From contig OZ246421.1 in NCBI GenBank assembly GCA_965231165.1, positions 1,736,001-1,800,000 on the forward strand: a stretch of DNA of 64,000 nt, read 5' to 3'. Below are positions 39,761-49,137 of this stretch, one piece after another (positions within the stretch are counted from its first letter, which is position 1; each line of letters opens with the position of its first letter). This stretch comes from Micavibrio_C sp965231165 (GTDB taxonomy: Bacteria > Pseudomonadota > Alphaproteobacteria > Micavibrionales > Micavibrionaceae). Position numbers and translations under genes: made by a program. The notes beneath the pieces were generated by a model. It saw nothing but the letters and a program-made list of their open reading frames with translations, did not search any database and was not told the DNA's origin.

Positions 39761-40536
39761 GTGATATTGCGAAACTTGAGCTTAAGGGCGTCAAGAAAGC
39801 CTTTGGCAGCAAAAAAGTGCTGGAGGGGATCGACCTGAAGATCAGCCCCGGCAAATCGCTGGTGATTATCGGCGGTTCGGGCACAGGCAAATCGGTGACG
39901 CTGAAATGCGTACTGGGATTGTTGAAACCGGATGAGGGTTCGATTTTAGTTGATGGCCAAGAAACCGTCGGCATTCCCGCGCGCGAACGTGATGAATTGA
40001 TGCGTAAATTCGGCATGTTGTTTCAGGGCAGCGCCCTGTTCGATTCGATGCGGGTTTGGGAAAATGTGGCCTTCGGCCTGATTCAAGGCCGAGGCATTGA
40101 CCGCCGCACCGCTTACGATACCGCGATTGAGAAACTGCAATCGGTAGGTCTGGATGAGCCTGTGGCGCAACTGTATCCCGCCGAGCTTTCAGGCGGCATG
40201 CAAAAACGCGTCAGTCTGGCCCGCGCCATTGCCACGAATCCGGAAATTATCTTCTTTGACGAACCCACCACCGGCCTCGACCCGATCATGGCGGACGTGA
40301 TCAATAATTTGATCGTAAAATCGGTCAAGCATCTGGGGGCGACGACGCTTTCCATTACCCATGATCTGGCCAGCGCCCGGAAAATCGCCGATGACGTCGC
40401 CATGATCTATCAGGGCAAAATCATCTGGCACGGCCCGGTTTCGAGTCTCGACCATTCCGGCAACGAGTATGTCGATCAGTTCATCCATGGCCGCGCCGAG
40501 GGGCCGATTACGGATGATATTCGGGCACGGGCTTAA
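39757..40536 (+). CDS. mlaF: ABC transporter ATP-binding protein MlaF
   Basis: A 259-aa ATPase that powers the MlaE permease. Walker A is GGSGTGKSVTLK, the Q-loop is in MLFQGSALFDSM, the signature is ELSGGMQKRVSLARA, Walker B is IIFFDEPTTGLDP and the switch His is in SITHDL. The FQGSALFDS segment is typical of MlaF. Its ATG overlaps the mlaE stop (ATGA). Confidence 0.94.
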   Translation: MSDIAKLELKGVKKAFGSKKVLEGIDLKISPGKSLVIIGGSGTGKSVTLKCVLGLLKPDEGSILVDGQETVGIPARERDELMRKFGMLFQGSALFDSMRVWENVAFGLIQGRGIDRRTAYDTAIEKLQSVGLDEPVAQLYPAELSGGMQKRVSLARAIATNPEIIFFDEPTTGLDPIMADVINNLIVKSVKHLGATTLSITHDLASARKIADDVAMIYQGKIIWHGPVSSLDHSGNEYVDQFIHGRAEGPITDDIRARA

Positions 40537-40588
40537 CCCCCTCCTTTAGGCCTTTTCCCGGCCATAATCCTATGTAATAAATAGGGTT

Positions 40589-43024
40589 ATGCGCATTTTG
40601 ACCTATTTATTTCTCGCACTATTTTCCATCGGCATGCTGGGTGTACTGGCCGGGGTGGGGATGGTCGTTTATGTGATTTCTTATTACGGGCAGGACCTGC
40701 CGGATTATTCGCAGCTGAAAGAATACCAGCCGCCGGTGCTCACGCGCCTGTATGCCGGTGATGGCCGTCTGATGGCGGAGTATGCCAAGGAAAAACGTGT
40801 CTTTATGCCGGTCGATACGATCCCCGATCAGGTCAAGCATGCCTTCATCGCCGCCGAAGACCAGAATTTCTATGTCCATGAAGGCGTCGATTTCGTTGCC
40901 ACCGCCCGTGCAGCGTTGATGAACGTCGTGCAGGGTGGACGCCCGAAAGGGGCATCGACCATCACGCAACAGGTGGCCAAGAATTTTCTGCTAACCAATG
41001 AAGTTTCTTACGAACGTAAAATCCGCGAGGCGTTGCTGTCATTCCGTATGGAAAAAGCGCTGAGCAAAGACCGTCTGCTGGAGCTTTACCTGAACGAGAT
41101 TTATCTGGGTGAAGGTTCTTACGGTGTGGCGGCGGCGGCGCTGAATTATTTCGACAAGCCGCTGGAAGATTTGTCTATCGAGGAAACGGCTTATCTCGCC
41201 GCGCTGCCGAAAGCGCCGAACAATTATAATCCGGAACGCCATGCCGATGCCGCCAAGACACGCCGCGACTGGGTGATTGGCCGGATGCAGACAGATGGCT
41301 ATATCACCGCCGATCAGGCCGCAGAAGCGATTGCCAAACCGCTGACCGTCGTGCGCGCCGAAGCCAAGGTCGTCGATGCCCCCTATTTCGCGGAAGAAGT
41401 GCGCCGCGAGCTGGCAGGACAATATGGCGAGCAAAGCCTTTATGGCGGCGGGCTGGCCGTGCGCACGACCGTCGATCCGCGCCAGCAGGAAACAGCCGAG
41501 CGCGCCTTGCGCAACGGCCTGATGGCGTATGACCGCCGCTGGGGCTGGCGTGGGCCGGTGGCGACATTGCCGACGCTGGATAACTGGAAAGACAAACTGA
41601 CGGAGCAAAAGCACCCGGAAGCGATGCTGAAAGAATGGAAGCTGGCGGTGGTGCTGGATGTCGCCGCTGACCGCGCTACGCTCGGGTTCGCCGATGATGT
41701 GAACGGTGTGCTGAAACTTGAAAATGTGAAATGGGCGCGCAAACGCCTGAAGCAGGGCCAGGGTTTCACTGAAGAGCCGAGCGCGATGCGCATGGTGGTG
41801 AACAAGGGCGACATCGTCATGGTCGAGCATACGCCGGACGATAAGGACAAAAACATATACGCCCTGCGTCAGGTGCCGCGCGTCAACGGCGCGCTGGTCG
41901 CGCTCGACCCGCACACGGGCCGGGTGCTGGCGATGCAAGGCGGCTGGAGCTACAAGCAAAGCGTGTTCAACCGCGCCACGCAAGCCAAGCGTCAGCCGGG
42001 TTCCGCGTTCAAGCCTTTCGTTTATCTGACCGCGCTGGAAAAAGGCTTCACCCCGGCCACATTAATTCTCGACGCCCCGATTGTGATCGACCAAGGCCCT
42101 GGCCTGCCGAAATGGAAACCGAGCAATTATAAGGGTGAATATTTCGGCCCTACCCCCTTGCGCATCGGCATTGAAAAATCGCGCAACCTGATGACGGTGC
42201 GCCTCGCCCATTTTCTGGGCATGGACCCGATTATTGAAACAGTGACCAAATTCGGTGTGGTTGAGCATATGGAACCGCATCTGGCCTATTCGTTGGGCGC
42301 GGGTGAAACCACGGTGTTGCGCATGGCCACGGCTTACGCACAACTGGTCAATGGCGGTAAAAAAATAACCCCGACACTGATCGACCGGATTCAGGACCGC
42401 CGCGGCGCTACGATCTATCGTCACGATAAGCGCGCCTGCGAGAATTGCGGCCCGTTACTGGAATGGAACAACCAGTACACGCCCATCATCCCTGACAACC
42501 GCGAACAACTGACCGATCCGCGTTATGCCTATCAGATGGTTTCCATTCTTGAGGGCGTAGTCGAACGTGGCACGGCGGTGAAGCTGAAAGAACTGGGTTA
42601 TCCGCTCGCCGGGAAAACCGGCACCACCAATGAATCGCGTGATGCGTGGTTTGTCGGCTTTACCCCCGATCTGGTCGTGGCGGTGTATGTCGGTTTCGAC
42701 AATCCGGAATCACTCGGCAAAAGGGAAACCGGCTCATCTTTGTCAGTGCCGATTTTCAAGGAATTCATGGAAACAGCGCTGAAAGACGTGCCGCCAATCC
42801 CGTTCCGCGTACCGCCCGGCATCAAGCAGATGCAGGTAAACGCCGCCACCGGCGCGCTGGCGCAGGCGGGTGATGCAAAAGTGATCTGGGAATCATTCCT
42901 CGCGGGCAATGAACCATCGGACCAGATGTTTATTTTAGATGCCAACGGCATCAGCAACCTGCCGTCACTGAACAGCACGATCACGGACAGCGCCTCGACG
43001 ATGGGTACGGGTGGAATTTACTAA
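40589..43024 (+). CDS. mrcA: Penicillin-binding protein 1A
   Basis: An 811-aa bifunctional peptidoglycan synthase. One N-terminal membrane segment (LTYLFLALFSIGMLGVLAGV region) anchors it in the inner membrane. The GT51 glycosyltransferase domain has the catalytic Glu in IAAEDQNFYVHEGVD and the motif PKGASTITQQVAKNFLLTNE. The transpeptidase has SxxK in QPGSAFKPFVYL, SxN in KSRNLMTVRLA and KTGTTNESRDAWFVGFT. An inserted OB-like region of ~120 residues before the SxxK box is usual for PBP1A. Length is normal. It ends 9 bp before an intergenic repeat. Confidence 0.95.
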   Translation: MRILTYLFLALFSIGMLGVLAGVGMVVYVISYYGQDLPDYSQLKEYQPPVLTRLYAGDGRLMAEYAKEKRVFMPVDTIPDQVKHAFIAAEDQNFYVHEGVDFVATARAALMNVVQGGRPKGASTITQQVAKNFLLTNEVSYERKIREALLSFRMEKALSKDRLLELYLNEIYLGEGSYGVAAAALNYFDKPLEDLSIEETAYLAALPKAPNNYNPERHADAAKTRRDWVIGRMQTDGYITADQAAEAIAKPLTVVRAEAKVVDAPYFAEEVRRELAGQYGEQSLYGGGLAVRTTVDPRQQETAERALRNGLMAYDRRWGWRGPVATLPTLDNWKDKLTEQKHPEAMLKEWKLAVVLDVAADRATLGFADDVNGVLKLENVKWARKRLKQGQGFTEEPSAMRMVVNKGDIVMVEHTPDDKDKNIYALRQVPRVNGALVALDPHTGRVLAMQGGWSYKQSVFNRATQAKRQPGSAFKPFVYLTALEKGFTPATLILDAPIVIDQGPGLPKWKPSNYKGEYFGPTPLRIGIEKSRNLMTVRLAHFLGMDPIIETVTKFGVVEHMEPHLAYSLGAGETTVLRMATAYAQLVNGGKKITPTLIDRIQDRRGATIYRHDKRACENCGPLLEWNNQYTPIIPDNREQLTDPRYAYQMVSILEGVVERGTAVKLKELGYPLAGKTGTTNESRDAWFVGFTPDLVVAVYVGFDNPESLGKRETGSSLSVPIFKEFMETALKDVPPIPFRVPPGIKQMQVNAATGALAQAGDAKVIWESFLAGNEPSDQMFILDANGISNLPSLNSTITDSASTMGTGGIY

Positions 43025-43032
43025 CCCTCTAT

Positions 43033-43120
43033 TGTCATTCCTGCGAAAGCAGGGATCCAGGAGGGAAAGGTAGAACTCCAAGCCCGTAACTCTGGATCCC
43101 GGGTCAAGCCCGGGATGACA
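43033..43120. repeat. Intergenic palindromic repeat, TGTCATTCCTGCG type
   Basis: An element of about 88 bp between the convergent mrcA and DsbD-alpha-like genes. Its ends are TGTCAT and ATGACA; inside are the hairpins CCTGCGAAAGCAGG and CCCGGGTCAAGCCCGGG, with GGATCCAG / CTGGATCC between them. It shares the TGTCAT...ATGACA end rule with the repeats at 36.5 and 38.0 kb but has different cores. Repeats of this general type are scattered in many Alphaproteobacteria. Confidence 0.8.
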
Positions 43121-43131
43121 TGTTTTAAAAA

Positions 43132-43974
43132 TTAGAAATCGAAAGAACGTTCCAGCGCCTGACCTTTTTTATTGGTCAGGGTCAGCACCAGTTTCTTACC
43201 CATGACCGCCGCCGCCAGATTATCCACGCCTTCGGGGGCGGTGATCACCATTGAGGCATAGCGCGGGTCTTTTTCATCGGGTGTGATTTGCGGTTTGGCG
43301 ACCAAATAAAAATCGGGGCCGATTTCAGCAAACAGGTCAGCATCTTCGAATCCCTGCCCGAGATAAGCGCGCACGACAATCGCCTTTGGCCCGAGCACGA
43401 CATTCTCGATTTTCATGTCGCCGCGATTTTCGGTGTAAGGCAGTGATTTAAGCGCCTTGGCCAATAGATCGGCCTGTGCATCGGCTGTGGCGGTGCCTGC
43501 GGGGATTTCCAGCGTCATATCGAGCGCCTGCGGTACGCACAATTCCTTGCACATCATGATATCGGCATGCAGCACCAGATTGATCGCCTTGCCGGGTTCT
43601 ACGGGGGTCAGCGTTAACGGCAGCAAGGCCGCATCTTTATAACCAAAGCCATACAGACCTTCATATTCAAAGCGACGCGGTGCGGGCCAGAGGATTTTAG
43701 CCTCTTTGAGGTTGGTGGATTTCGTCCAGTCCAGCACCGGTGGCAAGCCGCCATCACCGGGCATACGCCAATAAATATGCCATTCCGGTTCCATGACTAT
43801 ATCAAGACCCACGTTCAATGTGGCTTCGTTACCGGTAGCGGTTTTTTCCGTCAGCAGGCGGGCTTTCAGGAAATCGGCCTGCGCCCAGGCGCCTTCGGCG
43901 GCCAACGCCGGAAATGGTACCTGTGCCACCATTATAAAAACCAGATAATTCAAAAACTTGCGCGAAACTAACAT
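43132..43974 (-). CDS. DsbD N-terminal (alpha) domain protein
   Basis: A 280-aa exported protein. A signal peptide (LVFIMVAQVPFPALAAEG) is followed by a DsbD-alpha/ScsB-type immunoglobulin-like domain. Features are WHIYWRMPGDGGLPP and the redox Cys pair in MMCKELCVPQALD. In full-length ScsB or DsbD this domain receives electrons from a membrane beta domain and passes them to periplasmic partners. Here both the transmembrane and gamma domains are absent and no fragment follows. It may work with a separately encoded transporter, or have lost reductase function. Confidence 0.85.
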   Translation of the reverse strand: MLVSRKFLNYLVFIMVAQVPFPALAAEGAWAQADFLKARLLTEKTATGNEATLNVGLDIVMEPEWHIYWRMPGDGGLPPVLDWTKSTNLKEAKILWPAPRRFEYEGLYGFGYKDAALLPLTLTPVEPGKAINLVLHADIMMCKELCVPQALDMTLEIPAGTATADAQADLLAKALKSLPYTENRGDMKIENVVLGPKAIVVRAYLGQGFEDADLFAEIGPDFYLVAKPQITPDEKDPRYASMVITAPEGVDNLAAAVMGKKLVLTLTNKKGQALERSFDF

Positions 43975-44052
43975 CCTGCCCCGTCCTGATGGATATGTAC
44001 CCTTAGCAAAGATATGCTAAAATAGAAGTTCAGCAAGCGGGAAACAAACAGC

Positions 44053-44631
44053 ATGCCTCACGATGCGCCTGACAAAAATCTTTATCTGACCGGCAAGTTG
44101 CTGGTGGCGATGCCGCAGATGGGCGATCCGCGTTTTTACAGGGCGGTGATTTTTATGTGTTCCCATGATGCCAACGGCGCGATGGGTCTTGTGATCAATC
44201 ATCCCCTTCCCGGCATTGAGCTTTCCGAATTATTGACGCAGCTGCATATCGAGGACGCCCAGCCGGATGATGATATGCCGGTGATGAGCGGCGGCCCGGT
44301 GGAGACAGCGCGCGGCTTTATTTTACATGAAGGTGATTTCCGCCAAGTGGAAAGCCTGAAAATCGAGAGCGATATTTATGTGACCGGCACCATCGAGGCG
44401 CTCAAAGCGGTCGCGCGCGGGCAAGGACCTGAGAAGATGCTGTTTATCCTGGGCTATGCCGGGTGGACGGCAGGACAGCTGGACCAGGAATTGCAGGAAA
44501 ATGCGTGGCTGGTGACGGATGCCGATCCGGACGTTATTTTCAACGGTAATCCTGATGACCGCTGGGACCGCGCGATCCGCAAGATCGGCGTTGATCCGAG
44601 CATGCTATCCGGCGAAGCGGGACGCGCTTAA
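44053..44631 (+). CDS. YqgE/AlgH family protein
   Basis: A 192-aa cytoplasmic protein of the UPF0301 family. The signature is LTGKLLVAMPQMGDPRFYRA, then NGAMGLVINHPLPG and MSGGPVETARGFILH, with ILGYAGWTAGQLDQEL and the terminal DRWDRAIRKIGVDPS. The structure of relatives is known, but the function is not; AlgH of Pseudomonas influences alginate regulation. It converges with the acetyltransferase gene with 3 bp between stops. Confidence 0.93.
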   Translation: MPHDAPDKNLYLTGKLLVAMPQMGDPRFYRAVIFMCSHDANGAMGLVINHPLPGIELSELLTQLHIEDAQPDDDMPVMSGGPVETARGFILHEGDFRQVESLKIESDIYVTGTIEALKAVARGQGPEKMLFILGYAGWTAGQLDQELQENAWLVTDADPDVIFNGNPDDRWDRAIRKIGVDPSMLSGEAGRA

Positions 44632-44634
44632 ATC

Positions 44635-45246
44635 CTATACCACGATATCGCGGGTTTCCCATTCCTCAATCGGCAAGCCGTAGAGCACATGATCGCGCCA
44701 CAGGCCGTCGATCTGGATATAGCGGGTAGCGAAACCCTCTTCCCTGAAGCCCAACCGCACCAGCATAGAACGGCTGGCGGAATTTTCAGGCAGACACCCT
44801 GCATTTAAACGGTGAAGTTCCAAGGTGGTGAAGGCATGTGCCAATAACAGGCGTCCGGCTTCGGTCATATAACCCTGATGCTGATAATCCTCGCCCAGCC
44901 AGTAACCGAGAGAGGCCTGTTGCGATGCGCCACGGCACACATGATTGATATTGATGGCGCCGATAATCGTATCGGTATCATTCTGCGTGATCAAAAACGG
45001 ATAAGTCTGGTCGGCGCGCCATTCACGCACCTGACGACGGAAACGGCGGTCATAGTAATCTTCAGTCAGGCATTCGGGATCCCATGTCGGCTCCCACGGT
45101 TTTAAAAATCCTGCGTTATGACTACGGAGCATTGCCCATTCATGCCAATCGTTGCGGCGCGGCGGGCGCAAGGTCAGACGCGTACCTTGCAGCCGGATAT
45201 CCGGCAGACCCGTATCAAGACCGGAGGCAGGCGTCCGGGAAAACAT
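44635..45246 (-). CDS. GNAT family N-acetyltransferase (RimJ/RimL type)
   Basis: A 203-aa acetyltransferase that resembles RimJ, which acetylates the N-terminal Ala of ribosomal protein S5. Family features are the N-terminal TLRPPRRNDWHEWAMLR, the GAININHV strand and GYWLGEDYQHQGYMTEAGRLLL with the acetyl-CoA loop. It ends ENSASRSMLVRLGFREEGFA, typical of this subgroup. The actual substrate is not shown. Its ATG coincides with the end of the M16 protease gene (1-bp overlap). Confidence 0.88.
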   Translation of the reverse strand: MFSRTPASGLDTGLPDIRLQGTRLTLRPPRRNDWHEWAMLRSHNAGFLKPWEPTWDPECLTEDYYDRRFRRQVREWRADQTYPFLITQNDTDTIIGAININHVCRGASQQASLGYWLGEDYQHQGYMTEAGRLLLAHAFTTLELHRLNAGCLPENSASRSMLVRLGFREEGFATRYIQIDGLWRDHVLYGLPIEEWETRDIVV

Positions 45247-46505
45247 CAGACACGCAACCGCGCCGCGATGGCGTCATAGGATTCGAGCTGACCGATGGGC
45301 CCCAATGCGGCAACCGTCGGCTTGGTTGCGAAAATCTGGCGCGCCATGCGGGCAACATCCTGTGTGGTCAGTTCGTTGATCTGGCGGATTTTCAGCTGCG
45401 TATCCAGCACCTCGTCGAAATGAATCAGATGTTTGGCCTGCTGGTTGGCGCGGCTCATCATTGATTCACGACCCATCAGCAGATTGGCGCGCATTTGCGC
45501 CTTGGCGCGGTCGAGTTCCTTTTCCGTGAGCGTATCGGCAAATTTTAAAACTTCCTCGCATACCACCGGCACCAGTTCGGGCAGATGTTCAGGGCCGGTG
45601 CCCGCGTACACCGCGAACTGGCCGTCATCCTGATAGGTGGTGTGGAAACTGAAGATGGAGTAAACCAGACCGCGTTTTTCGCGGATTTCCTGAAACAGGC
45701 GCGATGACATGCCGCCGCCCAGAATCGTTGCCAGCGCCACGACCGCAAACATGTCCTTGTGCTTGCGTTCGACGCCCTGAAAACCGATCAGGATATGGCT
45801 TTGTTCGAGATCTTTTTCCTCGCGGCGGTCGCCGCCTTGATAATCGGCGGATTTTGGCTGAAAGTCGAGGTCAGGCGGTAGGTCGGTGAACAGGTCAGCG
45901 ACGCGCTTTACAAAATCCTGATGATCAACATGGCCAGCGGCGGAGACGACCATGCGTTTGGGGGAATAGAAACGGCGCACATAATCCATCATCACGTCGC
46001 GCTTCATGCCGGAAATAATCGCTGGATCGCCGAGAATCGAGGCACCTAACGTCTGACCCGGATAGGCGATTTCCTGATAGTAATCGAACACCAGATCATC
46101 GGGGGCGTCGTTGTTCATGCCTATTTCCTGCAGAATGACGCCGCGTTCGCGCTCTATTTCATCCTCGGGCATGTTCGAGTGCTGGATAAAATCGCTGTAG
46201 ATATCCAGCGCCAACGGCATGTCTTCTTTCAGCAAATGAACGTGATAGGCGGTAATCTCGCGCCCTGTATAGGCATTCACATTCGCGCCGACATCTTCGA
46301 GCTGTTCGACGATTTCGGTGGTGTTGCGTGTGGGGGTGCCCTTGAACATCATGTGTTCGACCATGTGGGCGACACCGTTATCTTTCATGTCCTCGTGGCG
46401 GGTGCCGACATCGACCCACATCCCGAGCGCCACGCTATCGACCTCTTTCACCGTATCGGTCATAACGCGGAGGCCGTTCGGCAATGTGGTCAGTTCGATG
46501 GTCAT
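45246..46505 (-). CDS. M16-family zinc metalloprotease (PqqL/processing-peptidase-like)
   Basis: A 419-aa protein of the M16B peptidases related to the beta subunit of mitochondrial processing peptidase. The inverted zinc motif HMVEHMMFKGT (HxxEH) is present near residue 50 and the downstream ligand Glu in RERGVILQEIGM. The second, inactive half domain carries the KRGLVYSIFSF segment. Typical alphaproteobacterial members are monocistronic or follow thrC, as here. The ATG at 46505 begins the conserved domain; an ATG 27 bp upstream is possible, and AGGAG sits between the two. Confidence 0.92.
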   Translation of the reverse strand: MTIELTTLPNGLRVMTDTVKEVDSVALGMWVDVGTRHEDMKDNGVAHMVEHMMFKGTPTRNTTEIVEQLEDVGANVNAYTGREITAYHVHLLKEDMPLALDIYSDFIQHSNMPEDEIERERGVILQEIGMNNDAPDDLVFDYYQEIAYPGQTLGASILGDPAIISGMKRDVMMDYVRRFYSPKRMVVSAAGHVDHQDFVKRVADLFTDLPPDLDFQPKSADYQGGDRREEKDLEQSHILIGFQGVERKHKDMFAVVALATILGGGMSSRLFQEIREKRGLVYSIFSFHTTYQDDGQFAVYAGTGPEHLPELVPVVCEEVLKFADTLTEKELDRAKAQMRANLLMGRESMMSRANQQAKHLIHFDEVLDTQLKIRQINELTTQDVARMARQIFATKPTVAALGPIGQLESYDAIAARLRV

Positions 46506-46612
46506 GGGCGTAAAAACTCCTAAAAGGGACATAAGAAAGGCTGGTTATAAGATAGTGCGATTCAGTCGGTCTGCAAAGAGCCGGATTTATGACCGTAACC
46601 CAATAATATCAA

Positions 46613-48031
46613 TTATTTATTAACCGACTGGCGGATATAGCGCTGCACCTTGTCGAGGTCGCGCGGCAGGGCCATCAGGCGTTCGGCCTTATGCTGGACG
46701 GCGGCGAGCGAGGGCGGCATCACCGGGTCGATGCCAATGGCCTGACGGACGGCTTCGGGGAATTTGGCCGGATGGGCGCAGGCCATCATCACCATCGGCG
46801 TGACGGGATCGCGTTCCATTTCCTGCTGGGCGGCGCTGAAACCGACGGCGGTATGCGGATCAACTACGATACCAGTGGCCTGATAACATTGTTTCATCAT
46901 CGCGAGCGTATTGATATCGGTGCAGCGGTAGGCATGGAAATCACGGCGGGCCTTTTCCATCAGCGTGTCCGGCAGACGGAAAGATTTTTGCGTCTGGAAA
47001 TCCGTCATCAAGCGGGCCAGCCCCTGATAATCGCGATCCATCAGGTCGCACAGATAACGTTCGAAATTGCTGGAAATCTGGATATCCATGCTGGGGCTTA
47101 GAGAAGGCACAACGCCCTCAATCTTCATTTCCCCCGTTTCAAAAAAGCGTGTGAGGATATCATTGCGGTTCGAGGCCACGACCAGATTTTTAATCGGTAC
47201 GCCCATGCGGCGCGCGACCCATCCGGCATAGACATTGCCGAAATTGCCCGTGGGTACGGCGAAAGAAACCGGGCGCTGACCGCCGCCCAAGGCCACGGCC
47301 GCCACGGCATAATAAACGATCTGGGCCATGATCCGCACCCAGTTGATCGAATTCACGGCGGAGAGATTGGTTTCGGTACGGAATTTTTCATCGGCGAACA
47401 GCGCTTTGACCACGCCCTGACAATCATCAAACGTGCCTTCGAGCGCGATATTAAAGATGTTGGGTGCCTGCACCGTCGTCATCTGGCGGCGCTGGATTTC
47501 AGAGGTGCGGCCTTGTGGATGCAGGATGAAAATATCAATGTTTTTGCAATGGCGCGTCGCTTCGATGGCCGCTGAACCGGTATCGCCGGAAGTTGCGCCA
47601 ACAATAGTGATGCGCTGGCCACGCTGCGCCAGAACATGATCGAACAGGCGACCGAGGAATTGCAGCGCGTAATCTTTGAATGAATAAGTGGGGCCGTGGA
47701 AAAGCTCCATGATCCAGGCGTTCGGGCCTGCCTGCACCAGCGGCGTCAGCGCAGTATGATCAAAAAATTCAGGGGTATAGGTTTCATTCAGCAATGTCTG
47801 CAGGGTTTCCCGCGCCAAATCCTTACCGACGAAAGGCTCGACAATGTGCATGGCGATTTCGGCGTAGCTCATGCCGGAGAGATGGCTGAATAATTCGCTG
47901 TCAAGCTCAGGCCAGATTTCAGGCAGATAGAGGCCGCCATCAGGCGCCATACCCGCCATCATCACATCGAGGAAGGAATGAGAAGGCCCGGGGCCGCGCG
48001 TGGACACATAGTTGATAGAAGGGCGAATCAT
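46613..48031 (-). CDS. thrC: Threonine synthase
   Basis: A 472-aa PLP enzyme converting O-phosphohomoserine to threonine. The N-terminal INYVSTRGPGPSHSFLDVMM, the PLP Lys K119 in GPTYSFKDYALQFLG, and SGDTGSAAIEATRH and VPTGNFGNVYAGWVARRMG are all class II threonine synthase features. Length is normal. The downstream neighbour is the M16 protease gene (about 110 bp), an arrangement conserved in Alphaproteobacteria. Confidence 0.96.
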   Translation of the reverse strand: MIRPSINYVSTRGPGPSHSFLDVMMAGMAPDGGLYLPEIWPELDSELFSHLSGMSYAEIAMHIVEPFVGKDLARETLQTLLNETYTPEFFDHTALTPLVQAGPNAWIMELFHGPTYSFKDYALQFLGRLFDHVLAQRGQRITIVGATSGDTGSAAIEATRHCKNIDIFILHPQGRTSEIQRRQMTTVQAPNIFNIALEGTFDDCQGVVKALFADEKFRTETNLSAVNSINWVRIMAQIVYYAVAAVALGGGQRPVSFAVPTGNFGNVYAGWVARRMGVPIKNLVVASNRNDILTRFFETGEMKIEGVVPSLSPSMDIQISSNFERYLCDLMDRDYQGLARLMTDFQTQKSFRLPDTLMEKARRDFHAYRCTDINTLAMMKQCYQATGIVVDPHTAVGFSAAQQEMERDPVTPMVMMACAHPAKFPEAVRQAIGIDPVMPPSLAAVQHKAERLMALPRDLDKVQRYIRQSVNK

Positions 48032-48085
48032 GCTGCCATTTCAACACAACGCCCGCCCAAAGTCACGAGGGGAGGAAACCGTTTT

Positions 48086-48952
48086 CTAAAGCAGTTTGCT
48101 CATAATCATCTCGCGGCAATCGTCATCAAAGACGCTGTCATGCCATTCATTTTGGGCAATGGTATTGGCCTTTTTATGCAGGCGGCCCTGATCGGAAACG
48201 ATTTCCCAGCATTCGGGATTTTCCATGGCCATATTATCCAGCACATGTTTGATATTGAAGACCACCGGCTGCTGGCCGCCGTGATAGGACACACGCGGCC
48301 CCAGTACGCGGTAAGACAATCCGATCCGCTTCATCGTACGGAAATAGGCCGGATCCATCGCCGTGATCATGTCGGGAATATTGAATTCAAGCGCGGTTTC
48401 AAAAGCGGCCCGCAACAGACCCAGCGGCGCGTAAGGTATGCGGCGGCGGAAATACTGCCCCAAACTCTTGGTTTCCGAATCTTCCACCTCATAGTAAGCC
48501 GGTAGAACCTTGCCATCGAGAGGGCGGCGACGGAAACGCTTGGCCATGCAGAGGCGCGACATTTCGGCCAGATGCATCACCTTGTTATCAAGCAGCAGCA
48601 ACGGGTGGTCGCAAACATTCTGCAGAGGAAAGCTTTGCTGAGGTTCACCTTCATTGGGCAGCAGCACACGCACGGTCCCCGCATCTTCACCGCTGTCGCG
48701 GTGGACAAGCAAAAAATGGAAAGCTTTGGGATCGTAGATATCGCGCTCTACTTCTTTCCCGCAAACCTCGGGACCACCCGGTGTTTCAAACTGGTTTTCC
48801 TTGCAGTACACATCATAGCGGAGCTTGAAAGCCCGCTCTTTCAACTCGTCCGTTTGCGCGTGGACGATTTCAAATGTACGCCAGTATGTCTGGTAAAATG
48901 TCTTTTGCTGAATAGCCTGCAGCGCCGCCGAAAAAATATTATCCCGTTCCAT
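48086..48952 (-). CDS. PEP-CTERM/exosortase-system-associated acyltransferase
   Basis: A 289-aa GNAT-like protein related to LuxI-type acyl-homoserine-lactone synthases and to the acyltransferase that accompanies exosortase loci. The early motif FKLRYDVYCKENQFETPGG and VERDIYDPKAFHFLLVHRD, then DAGTVRVLLPN, match that family, as does HLAEMSRLCMAKRFRRR. The C-terminal VLGPRVSYHGGQQPVVFNI is also shared. I chose the ATG at 48952, with GGGAGG 9 nt upstream. No exosortase or PEP-CTERM gene is in the window. A small-molecule or lipid product is possible but unproven. Confidence 0.82.
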   Translation of the reverse strand: MERDNIFSAALQAIQQKTFYQTYWRTFEIVHAQTDELKERAFKLRYDVYCKENQFETPGGPEVCGKEVERDIYDPKAFHFLLVHRDSGEDAGTVRVLLPNEGEPQQSFPLQNVCDHPLLLLDNKVMHLAEMSRLCMAKRFRRRPLDGKVLPAYYEVEDSETKSLGQYFRRRIPYAPLGLLRAAFETALEFNIPDMITAMDPAYFRTMKRIGLSYRVLGPRVSYHGGQQPVVFNIKHVLDNMAMENPECWEIVSDQGRLHKKANTIAQNEWHDSVFDDDCREMIMSKLL

Positions 48953-49137
48953 TACAATATACCTCCCGAAGAAAAACGCCTGCTCCTCCATTTTCTATTC
49001 TAAAGCAGTAATTTTAACCTCTTGTTAATAATTACAGGCTTTTGACGCGCATTTTACTTAAACCCTATACGTAAGAAAGCGCCCGGCGGTTCCCCGCGAG
49101 CGCTTTCTTTGACCAGCACCAAGTGTGCCAGAATTTT

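Noticed and set aside
49075..49107. GAAAGCGC...GCGCTTTC hairpin downstream of the Cys-rich small gene as a terminator
   Set aside because: The stem is good but no T-run follows on the minus strand, so terminator function is not supported.
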